NCBI GenBank assembly: GCA_002706765.1
Contig: PAJV01000016.1
Location: 170,001-234,000 of the forward strand
Direction: 5' to 3'
Source: Gimesia sp.
GTDB lineage: Bacteria > Planctomycetota > Planctomycetia > Planctomycetales > Planctomycetaceae
Length of the DNA: 64,000 bases
In this document: positions 52,789-62,100 of the stretch, piece after piece
How the letters are laid out: every line of letters starts with the position of its first letter
Position numbering within the stretch: position 1 is the stretch's first letter
Notes under the pieces: generated by a model
The model's input: the letters and a program-made list of their open reading frames with translations, nothing else
Databases searched by the model: none
Told to the model about the DNA's origin: nothing
Position numbers and translations under genes: made by a program

Positions 52789-54126
52789 ATGGGCTTGTTC
52801 GACCGGCAGGAATCCGGGAATCTGGAAAAAGCCAAGCCGCTGGCCGCCCGTATGCGTCCTCGCTCCCTTGATGAATTCGTCGGGCAGTCGCATTTCCTGG
52901 GCGAAGGCAAATTACTGCGTCGCATTCTGGCCGCAGACCGTATCGGCTCGCTGATCTTTTATGGATCTCCCGGTACAGGAAAAACGTCGCTGGCCGAGCT
53001 GATCGCCCGCCAGTCCAATCGTCGCTTTGAATCCTTGAACGCCGCTTCCGCCGGCATCAAGGAAGTACGTGCGGCCCTCGACCGGGCCCGCGATGAACTG
53101 GCGACCGGCGGCAAACAGACGATTCTATTCATCGACGAACTGCATCACTTCAGCAAGGTCCAGCAGGATGTGCTGCTGCCCGATGTCGAATCGGGCGTGG
53201 TCGCTTTAATCGGCGCGACGACCTCGAACCCGTTTTTCTCACTGGTCTCCGCACTCATCAGCCGCAGCCAGATCTTTGAATTCCAGCCGCTCACACCCGA
53301 AGAAATCCAGACGCTGATGCAGCGGGCATTGCAGGACGAAAAACGGGGGCTGGCCCGCTATAACGTGACTGTCGAACCGGCGGCGCTCGACTTTCTGATT
53401 GAAGTCTGTGACGGCGATGCGCGGCGGTCTTTGAATGCACTGGAAATCGGCGTGCTCTCACTGCATGGCTCAGATCGCATTTTTGATCTGGAAGTCGCGC
53501 AGGAATCGATTCAGAAAAAGGCGATTCAGTACGATCAGGATGGCGACTCGCATTACGATTCCGCCTCCGCCTTGATCAAAAGCATGCGCGGCAGTGATCC
53601 GGACGCGGCCCTGTACTGGCTGGCGAGGATGATAGAAGCCGGCGAAGATCCGCGGTTTCTGGCCCGCCGCATCGTAATTGCCGCCTCGGAGGATGTGGGG
53701 AATGCCGATCCGACGGCGCTGACTCTGGCAATGTCCGTTTTTAATGCCGTCGAAAAGATCGGGATGCCCGAAGGCCGCATTCTGCTTTCGCAGGCGGTCA
53801 CTTATATCGCAACGGCTCCCAAGTCAAACGCATCCTATGTCGCCATTGATGAAGCCCTGCATGACGTGCGGAATAAATCGCTGTTGCCGGTTCCCATTCA
53901 CCTGAAAGACTCGCATTACAAAGGTGCGTCGCAGCTGGGACACGGGGAAGGTTACCAGTATGCCCACGCCGGGGAAGAAGGCTGGGTGGATCAGGATTAC
54001 CTGGGAGTCGAAAAAGAATACTATCGACCGGTCGAACGCGGATACGAAGCGACGATTCGCAAAAGACTGGATGTCTTCAAGCAACGGCGCAAAAAAACAG
54101 GAACGGATGAAGACACCCGTTCCTGA
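52789..54126 (+). CDS. rarA: Replication-associated recombination protein A (RarA/MgsA)
   Basis: This 445-residue AAA+ ATPase starts at ATG 52789, with GGCGGAGG about eight bases upstream; the frame is open from 52615. It begins MGLFDRQESGNLEKAKPLAA, then RMRPRSLDEFVGQSHFLGEG. Walker A is FYGSPGTGKTSLAELI (about 60), Walker B ILFIDELHHFSKVQQD, sensor 1 IGATTSNPFFSLVSAL, and a C-terminal tetramerisation part includes VAIDEALHDVRNKSLLPVP and KDSHYKGASQLGHGEGYQY. RarA/Mgs1/WRNIP1 acts at stalled replication forks with clamp-loader-like activity. Length and motifs are typical. An unusually structured leader precedes it. Confidence 0.95.
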   Translation: MGLFDRQESGNLEKAKPLAARMRPRSLDEFVGQSHFLGEGKLLRRILAADRIGSLIFYGSPGTGKTSLAELIARQSNRRFESLNAASAGIKEVRAALDRARDELATGGKQTILFIDELHHFSKVQQDVLLPDVESGVVALIGATTSNPFFSLVSALISRSQIFEFQPLTPEEIQTLMQRALQDEKRGLARYNVTVEPAALDFLIEVCDGDARRSLNALEIGVLSLHGSDRIFDLEVAQESIQKKAIQYDQDGDSHYDSASALIKSMRGSDPDAALYWLARMIEAGEDPRFLARRIVIAASEDVGNADPTALTLAMSVFNAVEKIGMPEGRILLSQAVTYIATAPKSNASYVAIDEALHDVRNKSLLPVPIHLKDSHYKGASQLGHGEGYQYAHAGEEGWVDQDYLGVEKEYYRPVERGYEATIRKRLDVFKQRRKKTGTDEDTRS

Positions 54127-54155
54127 CCCCCTCAGTGCATCTCGTCAGCTGAACA

Positions 54156-54244
54156 GAGTTCCGTTTTACTGTTGCGTCTCCCGGTCCATTTGAACCGAAC
54201 AGCATAGATTGGGAGACGCTCTAGTAAAATCTGATCCGATCCAG
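54156..54244 (+). repeat. MITE/REP-like palindromic repeat, copy C
   Basis: The left arm TTTTACTGTTGCGTCTCCC pairs with the right arm GGGAGACGCTCTAGTAAAA (three mismatches), around a central GGTCC-attt-GAACC box. It matches copies A and B in the core but has diverged outer arms. It lies in the short space between convergent rarA and a hypothetical gene, and may end both transcripts. Confidence 0.8.
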
Positions 54245-54245
54245 A

Positions 54246-54890
54246 TCAGCAGAGTGGCTGCTGTTTCAAACCGACGATTGTGATCGCCTTGGCAACTTCG
54301 CGTTCCTGCAGCAAGCCTTCCAGGTTGGGCATGAAGTCCACCGACATATACCACTGCATCAGCACGTCGAACATGGGTTCGAGAGATTCTTCATCGATCC
54401 CAAATTCTTCTTTCATCGGCAGGGCTTCATCGGGTGACATATCCTGAAACTGACTGATCAGCAGGAAGTCACCTTCGTTGGAGAGATTCAGGTGCAGGTT
54501 ACGAATTTCGGAGGAAAGAAAATGATCCACGGAAATGTGCACGTCCAGTGGTCCCCCCGCCAGATGGCGGCGTGCTTCTTCCGGTTGTTCATCAATGATG
54601 CGTGCTGCTGATTCACAGACGGCATACACCACGCTTTCATCAACAAGGTCGCCTTCGACGTTTTCACTGGCCAGATGCTTGGCCCAGGTGACAGAGAGCA
54701 GATCCAGTTGCACGTGCGGCGGGACACTTCGCAGAAACGGCACTTCGGTCAGAAAACCGAATGAATCGAACGGGTCATCGCCCACCTGCTTTGCCAGAGC
54801 GATACGCTCCAGAGTATCCATGAACGCAATCCGGAATGCGATATAGCTGAGGAATGTTTGTGGCAGGACGTCTTTGGAAATTGTAAGCAT
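54246..54890 (-). CDS. Hypothetical protein
   Basis: This 214-residue acidic protein is mainly helical and has no signal peptide (start MLTISKDVLPQTFLSYIAFR). No known motif is seen. The sequence reads as coding: balanced composition, and helical segments such as DLVDESVVYAVCESAARIID. The C-terminus ends in GLKQQPLC. It converges on rarA with palindromic repeat copy C between them, and is followed upstream by a 400-base intergenic space. I do not recognise the family. It may be a planctomycete-specific conserved hypothetical. Confidence 0.78.
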   Translation of the reverse strand: MLTISKDVLPQTFLSYIAFRIAFMDTLERIALAKQVGDDPFDSFGFLTEVPFLRSVPPHVQLDLLSVTWAKHLASENVEGDLVDESVVYAVCESAARIIDEQPEEARRHLAGGPLDVHISVDHFLSSEIRNLHLNLSNEGDFLLISQFQDMSPDEALPMKEEFGIDEESLEPMFDVLMQWYMSVDFMPNLEGLLQEREVAKAITIVGLKQQPLC

Positions 54891-55295
54891 GATGATAATC
54901 GCTTGGCAAAAGTTGTAATTCTCAGATGCTTCAGGCAGGGCCTTAAGAGGCGTCTGACACTGTCCTGAAATCAGTTACACTTGGTAAGTGACAGGTATTA
55001 CTTTGCCAGACAGGTATCCCAAACACAATAAAAAAGTTTTGAAATTACTTTGAAAAAACATGGATTGATTAAAGTGCATGACTCTCTGTCAACACTGTAA
55101 AACAGGGCCTAAATTACTCATCAAACCACATTTCGCGCAAAATGCGTAACCGGTAATCTGGATCTGACTGTTATAACCGTTACAGCGCGACACGCGAGGA
55201 TCAGAATGTAGGAATCAGAACTGCCCCAAACCCGCTCAGTCCTTTTGATCGCTACGAATTCCGCGCTGCTCAGCAGGCTGATCATGCGGCAATAT
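54891..55295. other. Intergenic region without recognised features
   Basis: This region of about 400 bases lies between two minus-strand genes and should contain the promoter of the 54246-54890 gene. An 81-codon minus-strand frame at 55121-55366 overlaps the mannosyltransferase gene in another frame and is considered a shadow. No terminator is clear. Confidence 0.5.
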
Positions 55296-56411
55296 TCAGC
55301 GAGAGCACTGGTTACGGCACTGCTCGAGGCCGGTATCCAGCGCGCGAGAAATCTGCTCCCAGTCATAGCGGGCCGAAATTTTTTTGAGCCTGCGGCGCAG
55401 ATCGGAAGCCGTCGAATCTGATTGTGTCAATCGGGAAAGCGTCTGAACCAGCGCGACCAGTGCTGCGGTAGTTCCGTCGTAAAAACATTCCGGTGTTTCC
55501 GCAAAGATTTCCGGATACGCCAGGCGGCGAGGCAGCACGGGCAGGCAGCCGGCTTCCACCGCTTCCAGTATTGAAATGCCGAAGAATTCATGGAAGGCTG
55601 TGGAGATGATCAGGTCGGCATTCTGTAATACCCGCTGATATTCCGAGCGGTCTGCCAGAAATCCCCAGTGATCAATGCGGTCTGCAAACTGTGAATGCAG
55701 CTCCATGAAACAGTCGGAAGTTTCGGGAGTCGACTGCCCCAAAACACTCAGCCGAAAATCGAGGCCAGCCTGATCCAACAGCTGGATCGCTTCACAAAAC
55801 TGTTCCGGGTTTTTGTCATATTCCCAGCGGGCCACCCAGAGAATCTGCACGGGCCGCGATCGATTTTCCTGCGGTTCCACGTCTGTTTTCTGAATCCCCG
55901 GCGAAAACACAGCCGTCTTCTGCTCGCATGCTCTCAAGGTTTCCAGGAACGCATAATCGGGCATCCGCTGCAGAAAGTCACGGGAAGCCTGGAAGAATTC
56001 CTGACGGTGAAAGTCGGAATTGAACCAGAGCGTATCCGCAGCCAGCGCCGTCTTGAGATTGATAAAACCGTATGTCAGGTCACGCGTCTCTCCTTGCGGA
56101 ATCGGATAGGTCCATTGATTCTCATGGAAGTAACCAATGCGAGGCAGAGCCGCGATTTCCGCTGGCACCAGTCCGAGAAAGGTCGTCAGATCAAACATGT
56201 CGGTAACGAAAATCACATCCCACCGCTGCCCGTCCTCGACCCGGTCTCGGACTTCTGCAGCCAGAGTCACCGCCGCATGCTGCATCCGCCATTTCCAGTG
56301 CCGTGCAGGCAGGGTGAGCAGTGTGAAGTCATGTATGCTGTGAGCCATCCACTGCATCAGAAATTCACGATGACTTCCGCCATGGTAGGCATTGATTGCC
56401 AGCACTCGCAT
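55296..56411 (-). CDS. tRNA-queuosine alpha-mannosyltransferase-like glycosyltransferase (DUF3524/GTDC1)
   Basis: This 371-residue GT-B glycosyltransferase starts at ATG 56411. The N-terminal DUF3524 domain holds LAINAYHGGSHREFLMQW, FTLLTLPARHWKWRMQHAA, VTDMFDLTTFLGL and YFHENQWTYPIP, close to vertebrate GTDC1, the enzyme that mannosylates queuosine in tRNA-Asp. LWFNSDFHRQEFF follows. The C-terminal GT4-like half has ILWVARWEYDKNPEQFCEAI and STAFHEFFGISILEAVEAG, with the usual EAVE motif. Bacterial homologues occur but are not characterised here; the acceptor could be queuosine or another modified nucleoside. It shares strand with the SulP transporter upstream, 104 bases away. Confidence 0.88.
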   Translation of the reverse strand: MRVLAINAYHGGSHREFLMQWMAHSIHDFTLLTLPARHWKWRMQHAAVTLAAEVRDRVEDGQRWDVIFVTDMFDLTTFLGLVPAEIAALPRIGYFHENQWTYPIPQGETRDLTYGFINLKTALAADTLWFNSDFHRQEFFQASRDFLQRMPDYAFLETLRACEQKTAVFSPGIQKTDVEPQENRSRPVQILWVARWEYDKNPEQFCEAIQLLDQAGLDFRLSVLGQSTPETSDCFMELHSQFADRIDHWGFLADRSEYQRVLQNADLIISTAFHEFFGISILEAVEAGCLPVLPRRLAYPEIFAETPECFYDGTTAALVALVQTLSRLTQSDSTASDLRRRLKKISARYDWEQISRALDTGLEQCRNQCSR

Positions 56412-56454
56412 CAAATCAGCTTCTATTCAAATCCGGTCCTGTAAAAAAGACAGC

Positions 56455-56507
56455 TGAAAAAAACGCCTGCAGAAACAGGTCCCCTCGAACCGAAACGGCA
56501 GGCGTTC
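56455..56507 (-). terminator. Rho-independent terminator after SulP transporter
   Basis: On the minus strand AACGCCTGC pairs with GCAGGCGTT around a loop of about 27 bases, followed by five or more T. It lies about ten bases after the SulP stop and separates it from the downstream glycosyltransferase. Confidence 0.85.
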
Positions 56508-56515
56508 TGGTTTGA

Positions 56516-58255
56516 TTAAACGCGCTCCAGAGCACCCTGTTCCACGCGGCCTGACGAAGATTCCTGCTTCTGTTCGAGGTGCTGAATCCGCAGAATCGCA
56601 TCGTTGAAGGTCGCCAGACAGTTGTCTTTGGTTACCTTTTCAATGATCTTCAGCCGCGTCAAGGTTCGTTCCACCTGTGGCCTGAGACCTGTGAAAAACA
56701 CCGTTGCTCCCTGATGATGTGCTTTTTCGATGATATCGTCAAGCAGGTAAGCGCCCGACATATCGACCATGGGGACCCGCGCCATGCGGATAATCAGATA
56801 TTTATAATCGACCAGCGAAGAGGAAGCCCGGTAAATCGTATCGGAAACGCCAAAGAACAAGGGGCCTTCCAGGCGCAGTTTGAGCACTTTCTCCTTGAGT
56901 TCACTCGGCATGGAAACATCGGGAGGCAATGTGCGGCTCATCTGATTCAGGCTGACCACGTTCTGTTCGTAAGCCTGTCCCAGCTCCTGGACGATTCGCA
57001 CAAACGCAATGGTAATCCCCACCCCCATGGCAACCAGCAGGTCGACTGAAATCGTCAGAATCAATACCGTCCAGAAGCAGATTGAGTCCATAAAGGGCAT
57101 GCGATGTAATACAGGCAGCACACGGTAATCAATAATATCCATTCCCACTTTGAGCAGAATGCCCGCCAGGCAGGCCATCGGGATATAGCTGGCATACGGT
57201 GATAATCCCAGCATCAATGCCAGCAGTACCACGCCATGAGTAATCGAAGCCAGACCGGTTTTGCCACCGCATTTGATATTGGCCACTGTCCGCATGGTCG
57301 CTGTGGCCGTGGTGACACCGCCCACCAGGCCACAGCCGATATTGGCAATTCCCTGGCCAAAGATTTCGCGGTCACTGTTATGCCGCTCGCCGGTCATGTT
57401 ATCGGCCACCAGGCAGGTCAGCAGGGAATCAAAAATACAGAGTCCCGCTAAAGCGAAGGCCCCGCCGATCATCTCACCAAAACGGGAAAAGTCCGGAAGA
57501 TACAGGTGCGGCAATCCGACCGGCATCGATCCGATGTATTCAATGTCCTTGAAAGAGAATGCGTGCGCGATACTGGTTCCCACAATCAACCCCAGCAGAG
57601 GTGCCGGCAACCACTGTTTTCTGGTGACGCGAGGCCAGAGCAGAATTGTGAAAAATGTTGCCAGTGAGACAATCAATGCATGCGGTTTTTCATGCATGAT
57701 ATCGTAGGGAATCTGCCTGATGGCTCCCACGACGGAATGAGGCGTCGCAAAGCCCAGCATGGGGGGAATTTCCAGCAGGATGATAATAACCCCGATCCCA
57801 CACATGAAGCCGGAGACTACAGAATACGGTGTATAGTAGATAAACCGTCCGATTTTCATGAGTGCCAGTGCGATACAGATGATGCCGCTTAAAAAAACCA
57901 TCGACATGGCGAATACCACATCCGGTTGACCGGACGCCAGTTTGGTTGCCGCGATGATGGCTGCCAGCTGAACGACTTTCGGTCCCGTCGGCCCACTCAC
58001 GCCGGTATTAGATCCACCGAACAGACCCACCAGGATGCCCCCGCAGATCGCGGCCCACATGCCGGCTTCTGCCCCTAAGCCGGAAGCGACTCCAAACGCC
58101 AGCGCCAGCGGCATCGCGATCACCGCCACCGTTATACCAGAGAGAATGTCGTTCGGTACATTCGTATGCATAATTTTGATATTATGCCACGGGTTAAATT
58201 CATTGATGTATTTCGAGAAATTAAATTTTGGTTGATTCGAGTCAATTTGAGACAT
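56516..58255 (-). CDS. SulP family anion transporter with STAS domain
   Basis: This 579-residue membrane protein starts at ATG 58255, with an earlier in-frame start at 58288. It has about 12-14 transmembrane helices, including the SulP signature in GITVAVIAMPLALAFGVAS and FGGSNTGVSGPTGPKVVQL. A cytoplasmic STAS domain occupies about residues 440-560, with LRLEGPLFFGVSDTIYRAS and ARVPMVDMSGAYLLDDII. Members import sulfate, bicarbonate or other anions by symport. The serine in VDMSGAY is the STAS position often phosphorylated. No carbonic anhydrase gene is adjacent, so the anion is not indicated. Length is typical. Confidence 0.94.
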   Translation of the reverse strand: MSQIDSNQPKFNFSKYINEFNPWHNIKIMHTNVPNDILSGITVAVIAMPLALAFGVASGLGAEAGMWAAICGGILVGLFGGSNTGVSGPTGPKVVQLAAIIAATKLASGQPDVVFAMSMVFLSGIICIALALMKIGRFIYYTPYSVVSGFMCGIGVIIILLEIPPMLGFATPHSVVGAIRQIPYDIMHEKPHALIVSLATFFTILLWPRVTRKQWLPAPLLGLIVGTSIAHAFSFKDIEYIGSMPVGLPHLYLPDFSRFGEMIGGAFALAGLCIFDSLLTCLVADNMTGERHNSDREIFGQGIANIGCGLVGGVTTATATMRTVANIKCGGKTGLASITHGVVLLALMLGLSPYASYIPMACLAGILLKVGMDIIDYRVLPVLHRMPFMDSICFWTVLILTISVDLLVAMGVGITIAFVRIVQELGQAYEQNVVSLNQMSRTLPPDVSMPSELKEKVLKLRLEGPLFFGVSDTIYRASSSLVDYKYLIIRMARVPMVDMSGAYLLDDIIEKAHHQGATVFFTGLRPQVERTLTRLKIIEKVTKDNCLATFNDAILRIQHLEQKQESSSGRVEQGALERV

Positions 58256-58458
58256 GCTGAAAATCCATATATATGAACCTGAAATCACTCAGGTGGATTG
58301 AAGAAGAAAGAGTATTCTCTGTGGAAGCAGTTCACAGAATTGCTGACAGAATGAATTCCCTGCGCAAGCGAAATTCTCAGCAACTGAACTGTTTGAGCGC
58401 AACAGGAACGTAACGGCTACTGGCAGGAGAAACGCAGCCGGGAGCACCCGGGGCGCGT

Positions 58459-58764
58459 TCAGCAGAGAGAAGGAGGACCGCGCGAGATATGAATCTCGTC
58501 TCGGTCAGACTCTTTCACGCGGAAATCGAACTTCTGAGCCAGAGAGCCCAAAGGCGGCATCGCGACCAGTAATTCCGCATCCTGTATCAGCGATTCTTCT
58601 TCAGCCGAGTCTTCACTTTCCTCCAGCTCGTATTCAACACAGAGCCAGTCGGGATTGGACCCGGTAAGATCCAGCAAACTCGAACCGCCCGATAGAAATA
58701 CGATGTCCAGTGCAATCACTGTACAGAGAAGGAACATCAGGGGCTGGCGGGAGTTTTGAAGCAT
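58459..58764 (-). CDS. Small exported or membrane-anchored hypothetical protein
   Basis: This 101-residue protein has an N-terminal hydrophobic segment (about 9-28, LMFLLCTVIALDIVFLSGG) and an acidic remainder (ELEESEDSAEEESLIQ). It has no known motif. The start ATG has no obvious Shine-Dalgarno, so it could begin elsewhere. It is divergent from the subtilase gene. Codon use and the signal-like N-terminus make it a plausible gene. The whole may be an outer-membrane or secreted peptide; function unknown. Confidence 0.6.
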   Translation of the reverse strand: MLQNSRQPLMFLLCTVIALDIVFLSGGSSLLDLTGSNPDWLCVEYELEESEDSAEEESLIQDAELLVAMPPLGSLAQKFDFRVKESDRDEIHISRGPPSLC

Positions 58765-59130
58765 GCATCAATGATATTTTATTTTATGACTTTGTCAATG
58801 ACACAATTATGAACTAACCTGAGAGTAAGAGTTCTCGCGTCTCTTAACCGCGGAGCAATGTTCGTAAGTACTTAATAAGTCTACTCTATCTCCTGTTTTC
58901 TCTGGACTCCAGTATTCACAAAGCATGCTCGTCATGTGAGAATATGAAAGAGTCTGGCAAAATACGTTCTATATTAAAGTATGGTCTACCAGGGAAGAAT
59001 TAACGGTTACTGCCAGCCAGGCGACCACCGTTCTCCAGAATTGATTCACCCTCCTGACCTGTCACACACTCAATACAATCAAAAAACTAACAGGGTCATC
59101 CACCCTGATTCCCGAAAGCGTGAGGGGCTG
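58765..59130. other. Divergent promoter region between hypothetical gene and subtilase
   Basis: This region of about 365 bases is AT-rich at the left and contains the inverted repeat TGTCA-a-TGACA at 58793-58803, a possible operator near the divergent promoters. The subtilase frame is open from 58981, but that stretch reads as leader, not protein. Confidence 0.5.
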
Positions 59131-62100
59131 ATGAATCGTTTCTACCGTTATAATCTGCTGCGTACCTGCCTGTTGATGCTCTGCCTGGTCTGCTGGACCT
59201 CGCTGGGAAGTCAGTCAGCGTCTGCACAGTTGAAAGAAGAACTTTGTGAATGTTCTCCGGAATTAACACTTCTGTTACGTGTCAACGATGTGCGTCGCAC
59301 GGCAGATCTGATTAAAAAAGCGGGTGGTGAAATTGTTTACGATCCCAACCTGGGAATTGGAAACGACATCCCCTTTCTGGTCGTTAATCTGCCTCCCAGC
59401 AAACTCAACGATAAAAAGTTCATCGATTCGCTCAAGCTGCCCTCGGGTGTGATGGAAGAAATCATCCCCAGTAAAATTGTGCCCCAGGCAGAACCAGCCA
59501 TTGATTCAGCAAACTCCGGATCAACCAACTCTGCAGAACTGCAGGTTGCCCCCGAAGCAGACTTTGATTCCCTGTATGTTCCCCTGGATGACATCAAGGT
59601 CCCGGCGCTGCGAAAACGGGTCGCCGGCAAAGGCCTGGGGGAAGGCACGATTGTCGCCATTATTGATACCGGCATCGATACCAGCCATCCCGTCTTTCAG
59701 GATCGAGTCATTTTCTGGGATGATGCGACCCGCGAAGGACGTTCTCCTTTAACCCGCACCCGTCAGCTGGACAGCAAAATCGAACTCGAGCATGGCAAGT
59801 TCGTTGCGCTGCCTGAGAAAATCAAAGAAAACGACTATGTGTATTCCGGTTATATCGATGAGAAGAAGCTGGGTTTTCAGCAGGGAGACCTCTGGACCAC
59901 GCTCGACAAGGAAGGCGTTGATATCAACCGAAATGGCACGAAAGACGACAAACTGCTGGTCGTAGTAGGTATCATTCCGAATCCGGAACTCGTCAAACTG
60001 GAAGCAGCCACTAATAAGGCGAAAGAAGAACGCAAAGCCGCTGCGGCAAAAGACGAGCCCATCCCGGCAGGAAAACCCGATCTGGAAAAACGGGATCTGA
60101 CCAAAGAGTACGCGCTGGCATTTGTCGACGTGGACATGGATGGCAAGTTCAGCAAAGAAGAGGCTGACACGCCGATCATGGATTTCAATTCCGCGCGCAA
60201 AATGCAGCGGGAAGATCTGAAACCTCCCTACCAGATCATGCTGGAATTTCCGTCCCGTACCAAACGCATCGCTTATCCGTTATTGTTCCGGCCCGATTCG
60301 AAAAATCAGGTCACCGAAATTACAGTCGCCTTTGACCAGCAGTCCCACGGAACGCATGTCGCGGGCATTGTCGCCGGCAGTGGCCTGCAGATTGAAGGGG
60401 CTGCGCCTAAAGCCTCGCTGATGGCCATCAAGGTCTGCTCAGGTCGCAGTTGTACCGACCAGGCCATTCTGCGGGGAATCATCTCGGCATTTTTCAATCC
60501 CCAGGGTTATGTTCCCGATGTGGTGAATATTTCACTGGGCAGCCACGAAGGCTATCTCAAACGACCGTTAAGCATTCTGCTGCAGGATCTCTCGGCCAAA
60601 TTCGGAACCACATTTTTTGTCTCGGCTTCGAATGACGGCCCTGGTTACCGTACGATCAACGGGCTGGGTGCCTCCAGCCCGGCTGTATTTGTAGGAGCGC
60701 ATGTTTCTGCCAATACCTTACGCGAACATTACCGCCTCGCTGAAGGAGTCGATGCGCCCGAACATGGTCTGCTTTACTTCTCATCTCTGGGCCCTTCCTA
60801 CACCGGAGAAATGCGACCAAACGTGGTGGCCCCCGGTTCCGCCCTGTCATCGACGCCGCTGAACACGGAGGGTTCCAGCATGTTCAACGGGACGAGTATG
60901 TCGTCGCCCATCGCTGCCGGTGCCGCCGCTGCCATGCTGTCTCTGATCAAAGAAGACAAAGAATACGCCAAGGTCCTGGAACGACAACAAAAGAAAATCG
61001 AAGCCATTCGCAAGAAATCCTCAGACAGTAAATACTCATTGACCTCACTGGCATTGAGCATGCGTCTGGCGCTGGAAAACTCCGCCATGCGGATGAAAGG
61101 TTTTACCTACGCTCAGCAGGGAGCAGGCCTGATCGATATCGACAAAGCCTACACGGAATTTCTGCGACTGGCTAAGCTGACATTGGACCCCAAAATGCAG
61201 ACTGCGGAATTCAGCATCAATCACTACTCCAAGTTCAATCGATTGTATGACCGCTCGAATAATATCGAAGCGCACAAACGCGTTGACCTGGATCTGAATA
61301 TTGACGGCGAAGTGTCTGACCAGGGCAGCCTGTTACTCAAGAACACCCCGTCCATCGTCAAACTGGAAAAAGTGGAAATTCAGGACAGCGAGGGGAATGT
61401 CACCATTCTGGATGTTAATGGAAAGAACGATAAAATCCCGTTCTCCATTGCATTGCCTGGAAAAGAAGAAGCACAGGGCAACCAGATTTCACTGGTGCTG
61501 TCCAACAGCAGCAAATCCTACTTCTACAGTACCCGCAAACGAAACCTGATGGAGACGGGCAAAACCTATCTCGCGTATTACACCGTCACACAGCATGGCG
61601 AACGGGAATTCAGTTTCCTGGATGTCGTCCATAAACCGATCGAACTCTCAGACCTGAATACAGAAGTCAGTCTTCCCAGCCTGAACCTGCAGGATTCGGA
61701 ACGGGTCGCTGCTTATGTAGTTTCTGAAAAGACGATCACTGCCGGTGCCTATCATCGCTATCCAATCGCCGTCACCCGCCGCGACAGCAGCCTGACCGTG
61801 ATGCTCGGTGTTGTTGCCAGCAGTTCAGGTCGATTACTGGTGAGTGTGTTCGACCCTGATGGTGAAGAAATCGGCTATCGCGTGGTTCAGCAGACCGCCC
61901 AACTGGGGGGAGACCGTTCCAACGCGTCTCTGACTGTCTCCACCAAAGAGGAAGGCATCCACGAAGTGGTCGTCAGTACGTTCAGCGGAAACTGGTTGAG
62001 TGAATCCAAGTATGATCTGCTGATTGAAGCCCAGCGGTTCCGCGCTTCGACAGACGATCTTGCGCTGGGTACTGTTGACTCGGGGAAAGAAGCCGAAAAA

